Under the pieces are notes generated by a model that saw only the letters and a program-made list of their open reading frames with translations, searched no databases and was not told where the DNA came from. The translations under genes and the position numbers were made by a program. A stretch of DNA of 35,883 nt from Alphaproteobacteria bacterium (lineage in GTDB: Bacteria; Pseudomonadota; Alphaproteobacteria; UBA6615): the NCBI GenBank assembly GCA_018666195.1, contig JABJAG010000002.1:1-35883 (forward strand), read 5' to 3'. The stretch's first letter is position 1, and every line of letters starts with the position of its first letter. Positions 18,858-29,191 of this stretch are shown piece after piece.

Positions 18858-19445
18858 CTAACCGACACCATGGTCCGACGATTTACGCACCAGCCCAATC
18901 TGTTCAGCCCCACTCGTGGTGATCAGACCATCGCGGACCCATCCGTGATCTTCCATATCTCGCCACTCGTGAGATGGCACGGAGACAAAGCCTCGAACAT
19001 GCCGCGGACTGACGACCACAGGGTCCACCAGAGGAACCGAGACTTCGGCATCCGCGCCTTGCGCCAGCCAGGTTAGTGCCAGAACCTGAACGGGTGTGAT
19101 GCCGTTCGCGTGGTTCGATGCGGTTTCAATCAGCGGTACATCGGCCAGCCAGAACTCATCCCTAGAAACACTCTCCGCAAGATCCATATCGGCACGGGCG
19201 CGATTCTCATCATCGAACACCCGGACCGTTTCAACATCACCATTGGCGTGTTTGCGGCACAATACCCACACACCTTCCGCGGCAACCCGATCTTCGGACA
19301 CATCGTCCTCAGACTGGTCGCTTAACGAGGTGGCAAATTTCGTTGGATTCGAACCGCGAATGACCTGCGGCGAACAGCCAAGGTCTTCGTCCGCCAACTC
19401 AGGTCCCCGGAATTCGGCAACATCATCATTTGAAGTGATCGCCAT
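18858..19445 (-). CDS. Hypothetical protein
   Basis: ORF 18858..19484; probable start MAITSNDDVAEF at 19445; acidic, no recognised family. Confidence 0.6.
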   Translation of the reverse strand: MAITSNDDVAEFRGPELADEDLGCSPQVIRGSNPTKFATSLSDQSEDDVSEDRVAAEGVWVLCRKHANGDVETVRVFDDENRARADMDLAESVSRDEFWLADVPLIETASNHANGITPVQVLALTWLAQGADAEVSVPLVDPVVVSPRHVRGFVSVPSHEWRDMEDHGWVRDGLITTSGAEQIGLVRKSSDHGVG

Positions 19446-19669
19446 GTGCCCATTTTGCCCCGTGGTTGGTGGTAAAATATGCACATTTGATGATGATTTT
19501 TGGGCAAATCATCGATCGGGTTTGAAAATACTAGATGCGCGATCCCCGTATGGCAAAAACGTAACGCAGGTCACCCGTTGAGTCAGCGGCCCGCGACAGC
19601 GCCAAGGTCAGGATTTGTGGATGAAGCTGTTGATAGTTTCGGGATAAAGACCCCGCTCAAAATTTGGCC

Positions 19670-20377
19670 TTATGCCGCAGCCGCGTCCTCAGCCTGCTTG
19701 TTCATCGTCTCGAATTCGCTTGGCCAGTGATCAGCCAGCCAGCGCAGATAGTCACCCATTTTGGTCGGGTCGAGATGCAGCGAACTCTGGATCTTGTCGA
19801 TCTCCGGTTGCTCTTCAAGCGCGATATCCAGGGAATCATTAACCCGGTTGATCATGTTGAACATGGCGCAGAGCATGGTGATCTCGACGATCTCCCCCTC
19901 GCTGAAGTTCGCGTGCAGCCGGTTGAACGCATCACCATTCTTCTGGGCCGTGTTGCGGGTCATGTTATCGGCCCACAGAATGGCGGCTTTCTCGCGCTCA
20001 CTGAAGATATCCAGGCTCAGATAGTCATCCGACGACATCGCAATGATCTGATCCTGGGTGATCCCGGCGGCCTGCCCCAACGAGGTGTTGTGGGCGTAGC
20101 AATAATCACAGCCATTGGTGTGACTGGTTTTTATCACCACCATTTCCTTGATCTTGCCGCTGATCCGGGTCCCTGGCCACTCACGCTGCGCTGCTGCGTT
20201 GATCGGCAGGAACAGCATCGCCAGAAACGGTGCATTGGAAATCGTGCGATAGAAATGCGGCACCCGGCCCAGCAAACCCGTAACCGCGCCGTAGAACTCC
20301 TCGAACTCACCATCGATGGTTTCCGGCTCAATTTTTTGAATGCGTGATTGTGTGCGTGCCATGTGTCGTCCTCCCAA
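19670..20377 (-). CDS. Carboxymuconolactone decarboxylase/AhpD-like family protein (second copy)
   Basis: 235 aa; CDYCYAHNTSLGQAAG motif; similar to 3311..3976. Confidence 0.85.
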   Translation of the reverse strand: MGGRHMARTQSRIQKIEPETIDGEFEEFYGAVTGLLGRVPHFYRTISNAPFLAMLFLPINAAAQREWPGTRISGKIKEMVVIKTSHTNGCDYCYAHNTSLGQAAGITQDQIIAMSSDDYLSLDIFSEREKAAILWADNMTRNTAQKNGDAFNRLHANFSEGEIVEITMLCAMFNMINRVNDSLDIALEEQPEIDKIQSSLHLDPTKMGDYLRWLADHWPSEFETMNKQAEDAAAA

Positions 20378-20451
20378 AGAATTGTTGGGACGATCCTAGC
20401 TGCAGAGCGGGGCCACCGCCAAATGTTAGGTGTTATGCCGGAACGACAAAT

Positions 20452-20478
20452 ACCTCTCCCCCGAAACGAGGGAGAGGT
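20452..20478. terminator. Hairpin downstream of polA
   Basis: ACCTCTCCC-N9-GGGAGAGGT, perfect 9-bp stem. Confidence 0.5.
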
Positions 20479-20487
20479 TTGTCCGGT

Positions 20488-20652
20488 CTAGCGCCGCCAG
20501 TGCAGCGCAAAGTGACGATACGCCCCCTCGACGTTGAGCGGCAGGAACTCCTTGTAGCGGAACCAGCTTTCATATTTCGGCAGCTTGATCTCCGCTTTGG
20601 TCTCAACAGCGCGGATCGAATCGATCCAGTCCGGCAAGCAGGTGGGGAGAAA
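20488..20652 (-). pseudogene. C-terminal gene remnant, family not identified
   Basis: Open frame without a start encoding FLPTCLPDWIDSIRAVETKAEIKLPKYESWFRYKEFLPLNVEGAYRHFALHWRR*; preceded by an in-frame TAA. Confidence 0.45.
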
Positions 20653-20714
20653 TTACGGACCAATAGTCAGCGTGTGCCAGCAACAAGGCTTCACAATTTG
20701 GCGATCCCCGGAGA

Positions 20715-23594
20715 CTAGTGCGCCTCATTCCAGGTGTCGCCGACACCAGCATCAGCGACCAGCGGAACAGACATGTTCACCGCCGGGGCGGCGGCATTCT
20801 CCATCACATCGCGCATGGCTTCGATCAGCTTGTCGACCTCACCCTCGGGCGCTTCGAACAGCAGTTCATCATGCACCTGGAGCAGCATCTGTGACTTGAA
20901 GTCACCCTTGGCCAGCGCGGCGGGAACGCGAATCATGGCGCGTTTGATGATGTCGGCGGCGGCGCCCTGGATCGGCGCATTAATAGCCTGCCGCTCAGCA
21001 AAACCGCGTACAGCCTGGTTCTTGTCCTTGATGCCGCTCAAATGGATGCGCCGCCCGAAGATCGTATCCACATAGCCGACCTCTTTTGCTTCCTCACGGG
21101 TGTCTTCCATATAGCGCTTGATCGCCGGGTACCGCTCAAAATAGGCCGCGATATAGTCCCGCGCCTCGTCGCGACCAATACCCAGATTGTTGGCGAGGCC
21201 GAATGCCGAAATGCCGTAGATGATGCCGAAATTGATCGCCTTGGCGTTGCGCCGCATCATCGGATCCATACCCTCGATGGGCACATTGAAGACCTGGCTG
21301 GCGGTCATCGCATGAATGTCTTGCCCGTCACGAAAGGCCTCAATCAAGGCGTCTTCCCCTGCCACATGGGCCACAACGCGCAATTCAATCTGGGAGTAGT
21401 CAAGACTGACCAGCTTGTTGCCCGGATTCGCCATGAAGGCCGCGCGAATCTTGCGGCCTTCTTCCGTACGCACCGGGATATTCTGCAGGTTGGGATCATT
21501 TGACGACAGCCGCCCGGTCTGGGCAATCGCCATGCCGTATGAGGTGTGCACTCGTCCGGTGTCCGGGTTGATCTGTTCGACCAGCGCATCTGCATAAGTT
21601 GATTTGAGCTTTTGCACCTGCCGCCATGCGAGCACAGTCTGGGGTAGATCATGACCCTGGGACGCCAGCCCCTCGAGCACATCTGCTGAGGTGGTATAGG
21701 CGCCGGTCTTACCTTTTTTGCCACCCTCAAGACCAAGCTTGTCGAAGAGAATTTCCCCAAGCTGCTTGGGAGAACCGACGTTGAACTCCTCGCCGGCCAG
21801 ATCATGGGCCTTGCCCTCCAGCTCGGCCATCCGTTTGGCAAAATCCTTGGACAGGTCGATCAGAGTCTCGGCGTCGGCTTTAATGCCTGCGCGCTCCATC
21901 TCGACGATCACCGGCACCAGCGGGCGTTCGATGGTCTCATAAACCGACGCCATCCGTTCCCCAACGAGCCGCGCCTTGAACCGGGTGTGGAGCCGCGCTG
22001 TCATATCCGCATCTTCGGCGGCATAATCCAGCGCCGCATCCAGGCCGACTTCGGCGAAGGAAATCTGTTTCTTCCCCTTCCCGACCACGGCTTCGTACTT
22101 GATGTTCTCGTGATCGAGGTGGCGGTAAGACAGGTCATCCAACCCGTGCTTGTTGCGCCCGGCGTCCAGCACATAGGACATCAGCATCGAATCATCGATG
22201 GCGGCCGGCGCGAGTGGCGCGTCCTCGGGCAGGTATTTCTCGATCGCCCGGCGCAGAACCAGCAGATCGTATTTGGCGTTGTGGGCGACCTTCAGGATCG
22301 ATGGATCCTCGATCAGATCCTTCAGCGCCGTGAGAGCGACCACCATGTCGACCTGCTTCAGCGCCGAACTGTCGGTGTTGTCCGTACCGCCCAGATCGAG
22401 CTCATCGGACACAGCCTCCACATGGCCAACCGGCACATAGCAGGACCGGCCGGGGACCGTCGACAGCGAGAACCCGACAAGCTGAGCCCGCATCGCATTG
22501 AGGGAGGTGGTTTCGGTGTCAAAGGCAACGAAACCGGCATTGCGCGCTGTTTCGATCCAACCCTGCAACGTCGCTTCGTCCTGCACCAGTTTGTAACTGA
22601 CATCAGCGGGCGCCTCGATCGGCGCGCCGGCTGCCGTGTCATCCTGTTCCATCAGACCTTCAGCGACAAAGCGACTTTCCACGCGCTGAGTGAGCGTGCG
22701 GAACTCCATCGCCTTGAGAAACTCGACCACCGTGGCCGGGTCCGGATCCTTGAGCGCAAAATCCTCAATCTTGTGGTCGGTCTCCACATCATCCTTCAGG
22801 CGGACCAGCTCGCGGCTGACCCGCGCGAGATCGGCGAACTCGATCAAATTCTCGCGCCGCTTGTTCTGTTTGATCTCTCCGGCCCGCTCGAGAAGCGTAT
22901 CGAGATCACCATATTCATTGAGCAGAAGCGCGGCGGTCTTCACCCCGATACCCGGCACGCCGGGAACATTGTCCGTGGAATCACCAGCCAGCGACTGCAC
23001 ATCGACAACCATGTCCGGTGTGACGCCGAACTTGTCCATCACCTCGTCTTCACCGATCACAAGATCCTTCATCGGATCGAACATGCGCACGTTGTCACGC
23101 ACCAGCTGCATCAGATCCTTGTCCGAAGACACCACGATGGTTTCGATGCCCTGGGCCTCAGCCGCACGGGCATAGGTCGCAATCAGATCGTCGGCCTCAT
23201 AACCCTCCAACTCGATCGAAGGCAGACCGAACGCCACTGTCGCTTCGCGGATCAGCGCAAATTGCGGGCGCAGTTCCTCGGGCGGCGCATCCCGATTGGC
23301 TTTGTATTCGGGGTAAATGTCGTTGCGGAAGTTCTTCCGCGAGGCATCGAAAATCACCGCCATATAGTCATAGGCACCGTCATCCCGGGCCCGGTCGATC
23401 ATCTTCATCAGCAAGGAACAGTAGCCGTTCACCGCATTGGTGTAGACCCCGTCCGACCGCCGGAATGCGTCCAGCGGGCTTGAGTGGAAGGCCCGGAAAA
23501 TAAAGCCGGACCCATCGATCAGATAAAGGCGTGCAGGAACTTCGCTCCCGCCCTTGCCGCCATCCTTGCCATTGGTTTTCTTTGCTTCAGCCAT
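20715..23594 (-). CDS. polA: DNA polymerase I
   Basis: 959 aa; 5' nuclease, 3'-5' exo (VAFDTETTSL), polymerase motifs (SLDYSQIELRV, RRNAKAINFGIIYG, QVHDELLFEAP). Confidence 0.98.
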   Translation of the reverse strand: MAEAKKTNGKDGGKGGSEVPARLYLIDGSGFIFRAFHSSPLDAFRRSDGVYTNAVNGYCSLLMKMIDRARDDGAYDYMAVIFDASRKNFRNDIYPEYKANRDAPPEELRPQFALIREATVAFGLPSIELEGYEADDLIATYARAAEAQGIETIVVSSDKDLMQLVRDNVRMFDPMKDLVIGEDEVMDKFGVTPDMVVDVQSLAGDSTDNVPGVPGIGVKTAALLLNEYGDLDTLLERAGEIKQNKRRENLIEFADLARVSRELVRLKDDVETDHKIEDFALKDPDPATVVEFLKAMEFRTLTQRVESRFVAEGLMEQDDTAAGAPIEAPADVSYKLVQDEATLQGWIETARNAGFVAFDTETTSLNAMRAQLVGFSLSTVPGRSCYVPVGHVEAVSDELDLGGTDNTDSSALKQVDMVVALTALKDLIEDPSILKVAHNAKYDLLVLRRAIEKYLPEDAPLAPAAIDDSMLMSYVLDAGRNKHGLDDLSYRHLDHENIKYEAVVGKGKKQISFAEVGLDAALDYAAEDADMTARLHTRFKARLVGERMASVYETIERPLVPVIVEMERAGIKADAETLIDLSKDFAKRMAELEGKAHDLAGEEFNVGSPKQLGEILFDKLGLEGGKKGKTGAYTTSADVLEGLASQGHDLPQTVLAWRQVQKLKSTYADALVEQINPDTGRVHTSYGMAIAQTGRLSSNDPNLQNIPVRTEEGRKIRAAFMANPGNKLVSLDYSQIELRVVAHVAGEDALIEAFRDGQDIHAMTASQVFNVPIEGMDPMMRRNAKAINFGIIYGISAFGLANNLGIGRDEARDYIAAYFERYPAIKRYMEDTREEAKEVGYVDTIFGRRIHLSGIKDKNQAVRGFAERQAINAPIQGAAADIIKRAMIRVPAALAKGDFKSQMLLQVHDELLFEAPEGEVDKLIEAMRDVMENAAAPAVNMSVPLVADAGVGDTWNEAH

Positions 23595-23673
23595 GACCTA
23601 GGTTTAGCGCAATTCATGCGCGCCAAACAGACATGCCTGTCCACAGGCCTGATTCCCGAAAGGAGCCCCCACC

Positions 23674-24015
23674 ATGACCCAGACCGCGATCGTTTTCGGG
23701 GTTGGCGCCCATCAGGGTATCGGCGCGGCCATAGCCCGCCGTTTCGCCGATGGCGGTCAGCATATGGTGCTCGCCGGGCGCAACGAGGAACGATTGCGCG
23801 AACGTCAGGCCGATATCGAAACCGCCGGCGGCTCGGCTGCCATCCACCCGGTGGATGTGTGTAAGGAAGACGCCGTGGCCGCCCTGTTCAACAACATCGA
23901 CACCCCGATCAACGCCGTGGTCTTCAACCCGGGCGCCAATGTGAAACACCCCTTGGCCGAGACCGAGGCCTGGATGTTCGAGCTGGATTTACGCCCGCAT
24001 AGCGAGACGTTCTAG
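23674..24015 (+). pseudogene. Truncated short-chain dehydrogenase/reductase
   Basis: 113 aa only; N-terminal Rossmann half present, catalytic YxxxK half absent. Confidence 0.75.
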
Positions 24016-24031
24016 AACCGAAATATGTCGG

Positions 24032-24493
24032 CTACATACCTTTGATGCCCAAAACGAAATCCTGGCGCAAACCATCCACGATGGCGCCACCAGTGCCTTC
24101 GGTCCCGAAGAAAAAGTTCAGGCCATAAACCCCCAGGGCCAGCGGCGCTGCAAACAGGCAAGCAAGCACCATCAGCACAAAAATATCACCAATCGCAGAA
24201 AACGGATCGAATCGTCCGCCGGGGCGCAAACGGCGACGCGTCCGCCCTTCACGGCCTATCAGAAAGACAATGTAGCGACCCCAAATCGGCACCGTGAATC
24301 GAATATCGATGCTGTGCAAACCACGTTCTCGGGCGCCAAACATCATCTTGATAACCCGCAATTGTTCTCCGGAAAAACTGCTGATCATTGATGGCGACAT
24401 GTCCCGAAAGAAATCTTCCAGAAACGGATCCTTGCCAGCCGGGTTCCCCGGTGATCTTCGAATAACACCCATGACGACAATTGTGCCGCCCAA
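24032..24493 (-). CDS. Hypothetical membrane protein
   Basis: 153 aa; C-terminal hydrophobic segment FVLMVLACLFAAPLALGVYGL. Confidence 0.6.
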   Translation of the reverse strand: MGGTIVVMGVIRRSPGNPAGKDPFLEDFFRDMSPSMISSFSGEQLRVIKMMFGARERGLHSIDIRFTVPIWGRYIVFLIGREGRTRRRLRPGGRFDPFSAIGDIFVLMVLACLFAAPLALGVYGLNFFFGTEGTGGAIVDGLRQDFVLGIKGM

Positions 24494-24521
24494 GTGTTAA
24501 AAAAAGGTATCAATACAAAAA

Positions 24522-25151
24522 CTATTCTGGCGGCCAGTTGTCGTGAGGCATCAGATCGAGCTGAGTGCCGAAACCGGGCAGTGCCCGAAACCGCTCCTGC
24601 CATGCCGAAATATTGGGATACAGGCTCACGTCATAACCCGCATCGGGCATGAAGGTGGACACGGGGTAGCAGGCGATATCGGCAATTGTCGTTCGCCCAC
24701 AGGCGAGCCAATCGTTCTCCCCCAGATGCGCTTCCATCACACCGAGCCCGCGATCACCGACTTTCTTGAAAAACTCATAGACCGGGCCCGGCCCTGCACC
24801 GAACTTCATCTCGAAACGCATCCGCGCGACCCCGTATCCAAAGAAATCGATGGCAAAGCCGATCCAGTCTCCCACCCGCGCCTCTTCCGCCCAGCCATCG
24901 GGACCGAACTTCCCCGTCTGCTCGATGAGGTATCGCAAGGTGTCGTGGCTCTGACGCAGGATCAGGTCCCCATGGCGCAGGGCGGGAACTTTGCCGAGCG
25001 GATTGATCTTCAGAAAGTCCGGCGCAAGATTGCTGCCATCCATCAGATCGACCAGCACAAACTCATAAGGCGTTTCGGTGAGGGCCAGCATCAGCGCTGT
25101 GCGGTAGGAATTTCCCGAGCGCGGGTGCGCATACAAAGTGTAGTCGGCCAT
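24522..25151 (-). CDS. Glutathione S-transferase family protein
   Basis: 209 aa; LYAHPRSGNSYRTALML, INPLGKVPALRHGDLILRQS. Confidence 0.93.
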   Translation of the reverse strand: MADYTLYAHPRSGNSYRTALMLALTETPYEFVLVDLMDGSNLAPDFLKINPLGKVPALRHGDLILRQSHDTLRYLIEQTGKFGPDGWAEEARVGDWIGFAIDFFGYGVARMRFEMKFGAGPGPVYEFFKKVGDRGLGVMEAHLGENDWLACGRTTIADIACYPVSTFMPDAGYDVSLYPNISAWQERFRALPGFGTQLDLMPHDNWPPE

Positions 25152-25237
25152 ATTCTATCTCCCAGATACAGACCTGCAGTATAGAGCAGACAATGTTGAT
25201 CTGGCGCGCCTAGGATCACGCCAGAACTTTCGGGAGC

Positions 25238-25675
25238 ATGATCATGGAACAACGTCTGAGTCTCATCACGCTGGGCGTGCGTGATCTCGTGCGCAGCCGC
25301 GCCTTTTACACCGAGGGTCTTGGCTGGGTCCCCTCCGAACTCTCCAACGAAAACGTGGTGTTCTACCAATGCGCCGGGGTCGTGTTCGGATTGTACGGCT
25401 GGGATGCGCTGGCCGAAGACGCAGCTCTGGACAGTGCTGAGGGATCAGGGTTTCGCGGCGTGGCGCTGGCTTACAACACACGAAGCCGGGAAGACGTCGA
25501 CGACGTGCTGGCCCTTGCTGCGCGCGCAGGCGCGACGATTGCCAAGCCAGCCGAGGAAGCGTTCTGGGGTGGTTATTCCGGCTACTTCGCAGACCCGGAC
25601 GGGCATCTTTGGGAAATTGCGTGGAATCCCGGTTTTACAATTGATGCAGACGGACACGTCACACTTCCAAACTGA
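25238..25675 (+). CDS. VOC family (glyoxalase-like) protein
   Basis: ITLGVRDLVRSRAFYTEGLGW, GYSGYFADPDGHLWEIAWNP. Confidence 0.92.
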   Translation: MIMEQRLSLITLGVRDLVRSRAFYTEGLGWVPSELSNENVVFYQCAGVVFGLYGWDALAEDAALDSAEGSGFRGVALAYNTRSREDVDDVLALAARAGATIAKPAEEAFWGGYSGYFADPDGHLWEIAWNPGFTIDADGHVTLPN

Positions 25676-25710
25676 GCAGACACGAATTGAGTACCCCCGA
25701 ATTCAGCCTT

Positions 25711-26274
25711 TCAGATCTGACGGGAACGCCGCCAGTACAACCGTTCCCGCGTTGTGCGGTCGTGCACGAATCCTAGCTTTGTCAGCGTATGTATCGATGC
25801 GGTATTTTCGGCTGCACAATCCGCGATAACCGCGCTGGTTGCCGTGTCATGAAAGGCCCAGTCGATCAGCGCCGCACAGCCTTCCGCGGTCAGACCGCGA
25901 CGGCGATGAGCGGAAACAATCTGATAACCCAATTCAACTTCGCCTACCGCATTCGGTGGGCCAGTGAAGGATGCTGCGCCCACGATCATGCGCTCTGTTT
26001 CATAACGAAAGAGCCAGAGTCCCCAGCCAGCAGGATCTCGCGGCGCCGTCCGGCCCAGCGCCGGATTGGCCGCATCATCAAGCCGTTGAGCGAATGCCGG
26101 CAGCTTGGTCGCCAGATCAGAATCCGGAAAATCACGATGGATCAGTCCGCCAGCCAGATCAGCGGCAGCCTTGCGATCGGAGAGCAATGCGCGCGCGAGC
26201 TCACGCCCAACCGGCACCAACTGCATACGTGAGGTCTGGAGGGGTGCGGGCAGCGCGTCCGCCGGGGACGTCAA
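25711..26274 (-). CDS. GNAT family N-acetyltransferase
   Basis: 187 aa; ELGYQIVSAHRRRGLTAEGCAALIDWAF, ENTASIHTLTKLGFV. Confidence 0.9.
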   Translation of the reverse strand: MTSPADALPAPLQTSRMQLVPVGRELARALLSDRKAAADLAGGLIHRDFPDSDLATKLPAFAQRLDDAANPALGRTAPRDPAGWGLWLFRYETERMIVGAASFTGPPNAVGEVELGYQIVSAHRRRGLTAEGCAALIDWAFHDTATSAVIADCAAENTASIHTLTKLGFVHDRTTRERLYWRRSRQI

Positions 26275-26516
26275 TGATCAGCAGCGGCGGGTGCGTCAGC
26301 CGCCAGAACAAACTGCCGTCCACAATAGGGGCAGTCGATTTCCGACTTTGCGCCCATATTGAGAAACACACGTGGGTGACCCAACGCACCGCCGCCGCCA
26401 TCACAGGCAAGTTCACGGCTGTTGGCTTCGATAGTCTCTGGCGGTTGCATGGCGGACGTGCTCCTGCGATCGGCATTGGACGCCGCGGGCGGTTGTGCCA
26501 TCGGCGTAGACGCCAT
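26271..26516 (-). CDS. zf-CHCC zinc-finger protein (NDUFS6-like)
   Basis: ELACDGGGGALGHPRVFLNMGAKSEIDCPYCGRQFVL; overlaps downstream GNAT start by ATGA. Confidence 0.85.
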   Translation of the reverse strand: MASTPMAQPPAASNADRRSTSAMQPPETIEANSRELACDGGGGALGHPRVFLNMGAKSEIDCPYCGRQFVLAADAPAAADH

Positions 26517-26569
26517 ACATAAGCGAAGCGCTTTCGCGCGACAATATGTTCCCGAACTCCGCAAGGCCC

Positions 26570-27541
26570 ATGAACAAACCAACGACAGTGATTGATCCAC
26601 AGCCAGAACACGCAATTTCCGCACGCGGGCTCGATAAGGTCTATCGCGCCGATGGCGGGGATCAGGTCCACGCGTTGCGGGCCGTCGACCTTGACATACC
26701 CCGCGGCGGCATCTTTGGCCTGTTGGGTCCCAACGGTGCCGGAAAATCGACTTTCATCAATATTCTTGCCGGGCTGGTCGTCAAAACCGGCGGCACCGCC
26801 TCCGTCTGGGGGCTGGATATTGACCGCGAGTCACGACATGCGCGTGCTGCAATCGGTGTTGTGCCCCAGGAACTGAACCTCGACGCCTTCTTTACACCCT
26901 ATGAGATGCTTGAAGTGCAGGCCGGATTTTATGGTGTTCCGCCAAAAGAACGGCGAACCATGGAAATTCTCGAACGCGTGGGTCTCGAAGACAAAGCCAA
27001 GGCTTATTCCCGCTCACTCTCCGGCGGCATGCGTCGACGTCTGCTGGTTGCCAAGGCGCTGGTTCACAATCCTCCCGTCCTTGTGCTCGATGAGCCAACA
27101 GCTGGCGTCGATATCGAATTGCGGCGTTCGCTTTGGGATTTCGTCAAGGAACTCAACAACAACGGCACGACAATCGTGCTGACGACGCATTATCTCGAGG
27201 AAGCCGAAGAGCTCTGCGACCATATCGCCATTATCAATCGCGGCAGTGTCATCGCCTATGATGACACTCGTTCACTGGTCCAGCGGCTCGACAACAAGGA
27301 ACTCCGGGTAACAGTTGCCCAGCCACTCAGCGCGCTGCCCGGCGCATTGAGCCATTTCACAGTGGAACTGCCTGACGACTGCACGCTGGTCTTCCGCTAC
27401 CGCACGAGCGAAACCGAAGTGCGCGAAATTCTCGCCGCCGTTGCGAATGCCGGACTGGTTATCGCGGACCTGTCGACCGAGGAGCCCGATCTGGAAGATA
27501 TCTTTCTGGAGCTCACCCGCGAGGCAACGGACAACGCATGA
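26570..27541 (+). CDS. ABC transporter ATP-binding protein
   Basis: GLLGPNGAGKST Walker A, RSLSGGMRRRLLVAKAL signature, VLVLDEPTAGVD Walker B. Confidence 0.95.
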   Translation: MNKPTTVIDPQPEHAISARGLDKVYRADGGDQVHALRAVDLDIPRGGIFGLLGPNGAGKSTFINILAGLVVKTGGTASVWGLDIDRESRHARAAIGVVPQELNLDAFFTPYEMLEVQAGFYGVPPKERRTMEILERVGLEDKAKAYSRSLSGGMRRRLLVAKALVHNPPVLVLDEPTAGVDIELRRSLWDFVKELNNNGTTIVLTTHYLEEAEELCDHIAIINRGSVIAYDDTRSLVQRLDNKELRVTVAQPLSALPGALSHFTVELPDDCTLVFRYRTSETEVREILAAVANAGLVIADLSTEEPDLEDIFLELTREATDNA

Positions 27542-28536
27542 CGCGCAAGCGTATCCTGCTTGTTCTTACGGCCGCCCTGCTCGCAGCCTGTTCCCCGCGG
27601 CTTCAGGAGCCCGGCCCCCATATCCAGAACTCGATGCATCCCACCCTGACCAAAACCCACTACGTGACCAAAGACGGCACCCGGCTGCCGTTGCGCCGAT
27701 GGGGTCCTGAGTCAGCGCCACGTGGTGTGTTGCTGGCACTGCACGGGTTCAACGACTACAGCAATGCGTTCTCATCCATCGGGCCATGGCTGGCCGAACA
27801 CGGCATAGCCACGCTGGCCTATGACCAACGCGGGTTTGGACAATCCGGACAGAAGGGCATTTGGCCGGGCCACAACGTACTTGCAGACGATGCACACGGT
27901 GCGATCGCGGCCATTCGGGACAGCTATCCAGACGTGCCTATTTACGCATTGGGCGAAAGCATGGGCGGCGCTGTACTAATGACAGCGGGAAACCCCGAAC
28001 CTCTGAATATCGACGGCGTTATTCTTGTGGCACCCGCAGTCTGGGGCCGCGCAACCATCCCGGCCTATCAGAGAGCAACGCTCTGGGTGTTCGCGCACAC
28101 CATGCCGTGGTTGTCCTTCTCGGGCAAAGGCATCAAGCGGCATCCCTCTGACAATATCGAGATGTTGAAGGCGCTGGGTCGTGACCCCCATGTCATCAGG
28201 AACACCCGGGTCGATTCCATGTGGGGCATCGTCAACCTGATGGACGAAGCTCTCGCTGCCGCATCTTCGGTGCAAGCACCAGCACTCCTGATACTCGGTG
28301 CCCATGATGATATTGTGCCACCCGCAGCATCACGACGCATGATAGATGCTTTGCCCACCGGGCCCGGCACACAACACACGATCGCCGTCTACGACAACGG
28401 CTATCACATGCTGTTGCGGGATTTGCAGGGCGAAACGGTCTGGCAGGATATTCTTGGCTGGATCGACGACCCGGCGGCAGCGCTCCGCTCTGGCGCGGAC
28501 CACTCTGACCCGAAATCCAGGCTACCGAACAACTAG
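27538..28536 (+). CDS. Alpha/beta hydrolase (monoacylglycerol lipase/lysophospholipase-like), putative lipoprotein
   Basis: 332 aa; lipobox LLAAC, LALHGFNDYSNAF, GESMGG; ATGA overlap with ABC ATPase. Confidence 0.9.
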   Translation: MTRKRILLVLTAALLAACSPRLQEPGPHIQNSMHPTLTKTHYVTKDGTRLPLRRWGPESAPRGVLLALHGFNDYSNAFSSIGPWLAEHGIATLAYDQRGFGQSGQKGIWPGHNVLADDAHGAIAAIRDSYPDVPIYALGESMGGAVLMTAGNPEPLNIDGVILVAPAVWGRATIPAYQRATLWVFAHTMPWLSFSGKGIKRHPSDNIEMLKALGRDPHVIRNTRVDSMWGIVNLMDEALAAASSVQAPALLILGAHDDIVPPAASRRMIDALPTGPGTQHTIAVYDNGYHMLLRDLQGETVWQDILGWIDDPAAALRSGADHSDPKSRLPNN

Positions 28537-28538
28537 CT

Positions 28539-28961
28539 CTAAGAGCCGTCCCCGGTTTTCGGTTTGAGGTCGAGTGAGGCAGAGTTCATGCAATAGCGCA
28601 GGCCCGTGGGCTGCGGTCCGTCTGGAAATACATGGCCCAGATGCGCATCACATCGTGAACATACGGCCTCGTTACGGACCATGCCGTGGGCCCGATCAAC
28701 TTTGGTTTCCACCGCCGTTTCGTCGACAGGGGCCCAGAAGCTCGGCCATCCGGTCCCCGAATCGAACTTCTCATCCGATGTGAACAAAGGTGCATCACAG
28801 CACACACAATGGAACGTTCCGGGGTCCTTGCTGTCATTGTACTTGCCAGTAAATGCGCGTTCGGTCCCGGCCTGGCGGGCGACCTGATACTGCTCCGGCG
28901 TCAGCTGGGCCCGCCATTCTTCATCAGATTTGGTGATTTTGGTGTTGTTTTCGTCAGCCAT
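28539..28961 (-). CDS. msrB: Peptide-methionine (R)-S-oxide reductase
   Basis: [34 protein letters not shown]; likely start MADENNTK at 28961. Confidence 0.95.
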   Translation of the reverse strand: MADENNTKITKSDEEWRAQLTPEQYQVARQAGTERAFTGKYNDSKDPGTFHCVCCDAPLFTSDEKFDSGTGWPSFWAPVDETAVETKVDRAHGMVRNEAVCSRCDAHLGHVFPDGPQPTGLRYCMNSASLDLKPKTGDGS

Positions 28962-29002
28962 GGAAGTCTCCCCGCAACGCCTCGCGTTCAAAATGTCATT
29001 TA

Positions 29003-29191
<189 letters not shown>

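Noticed and set aside
21804-23483. 559-aa plus-strand ORF opposite polA
   Set aside because: Antisense shadow ORF of a clear polA gene in GC-rich DNA; His/Arg-rich, no recognisable motifs
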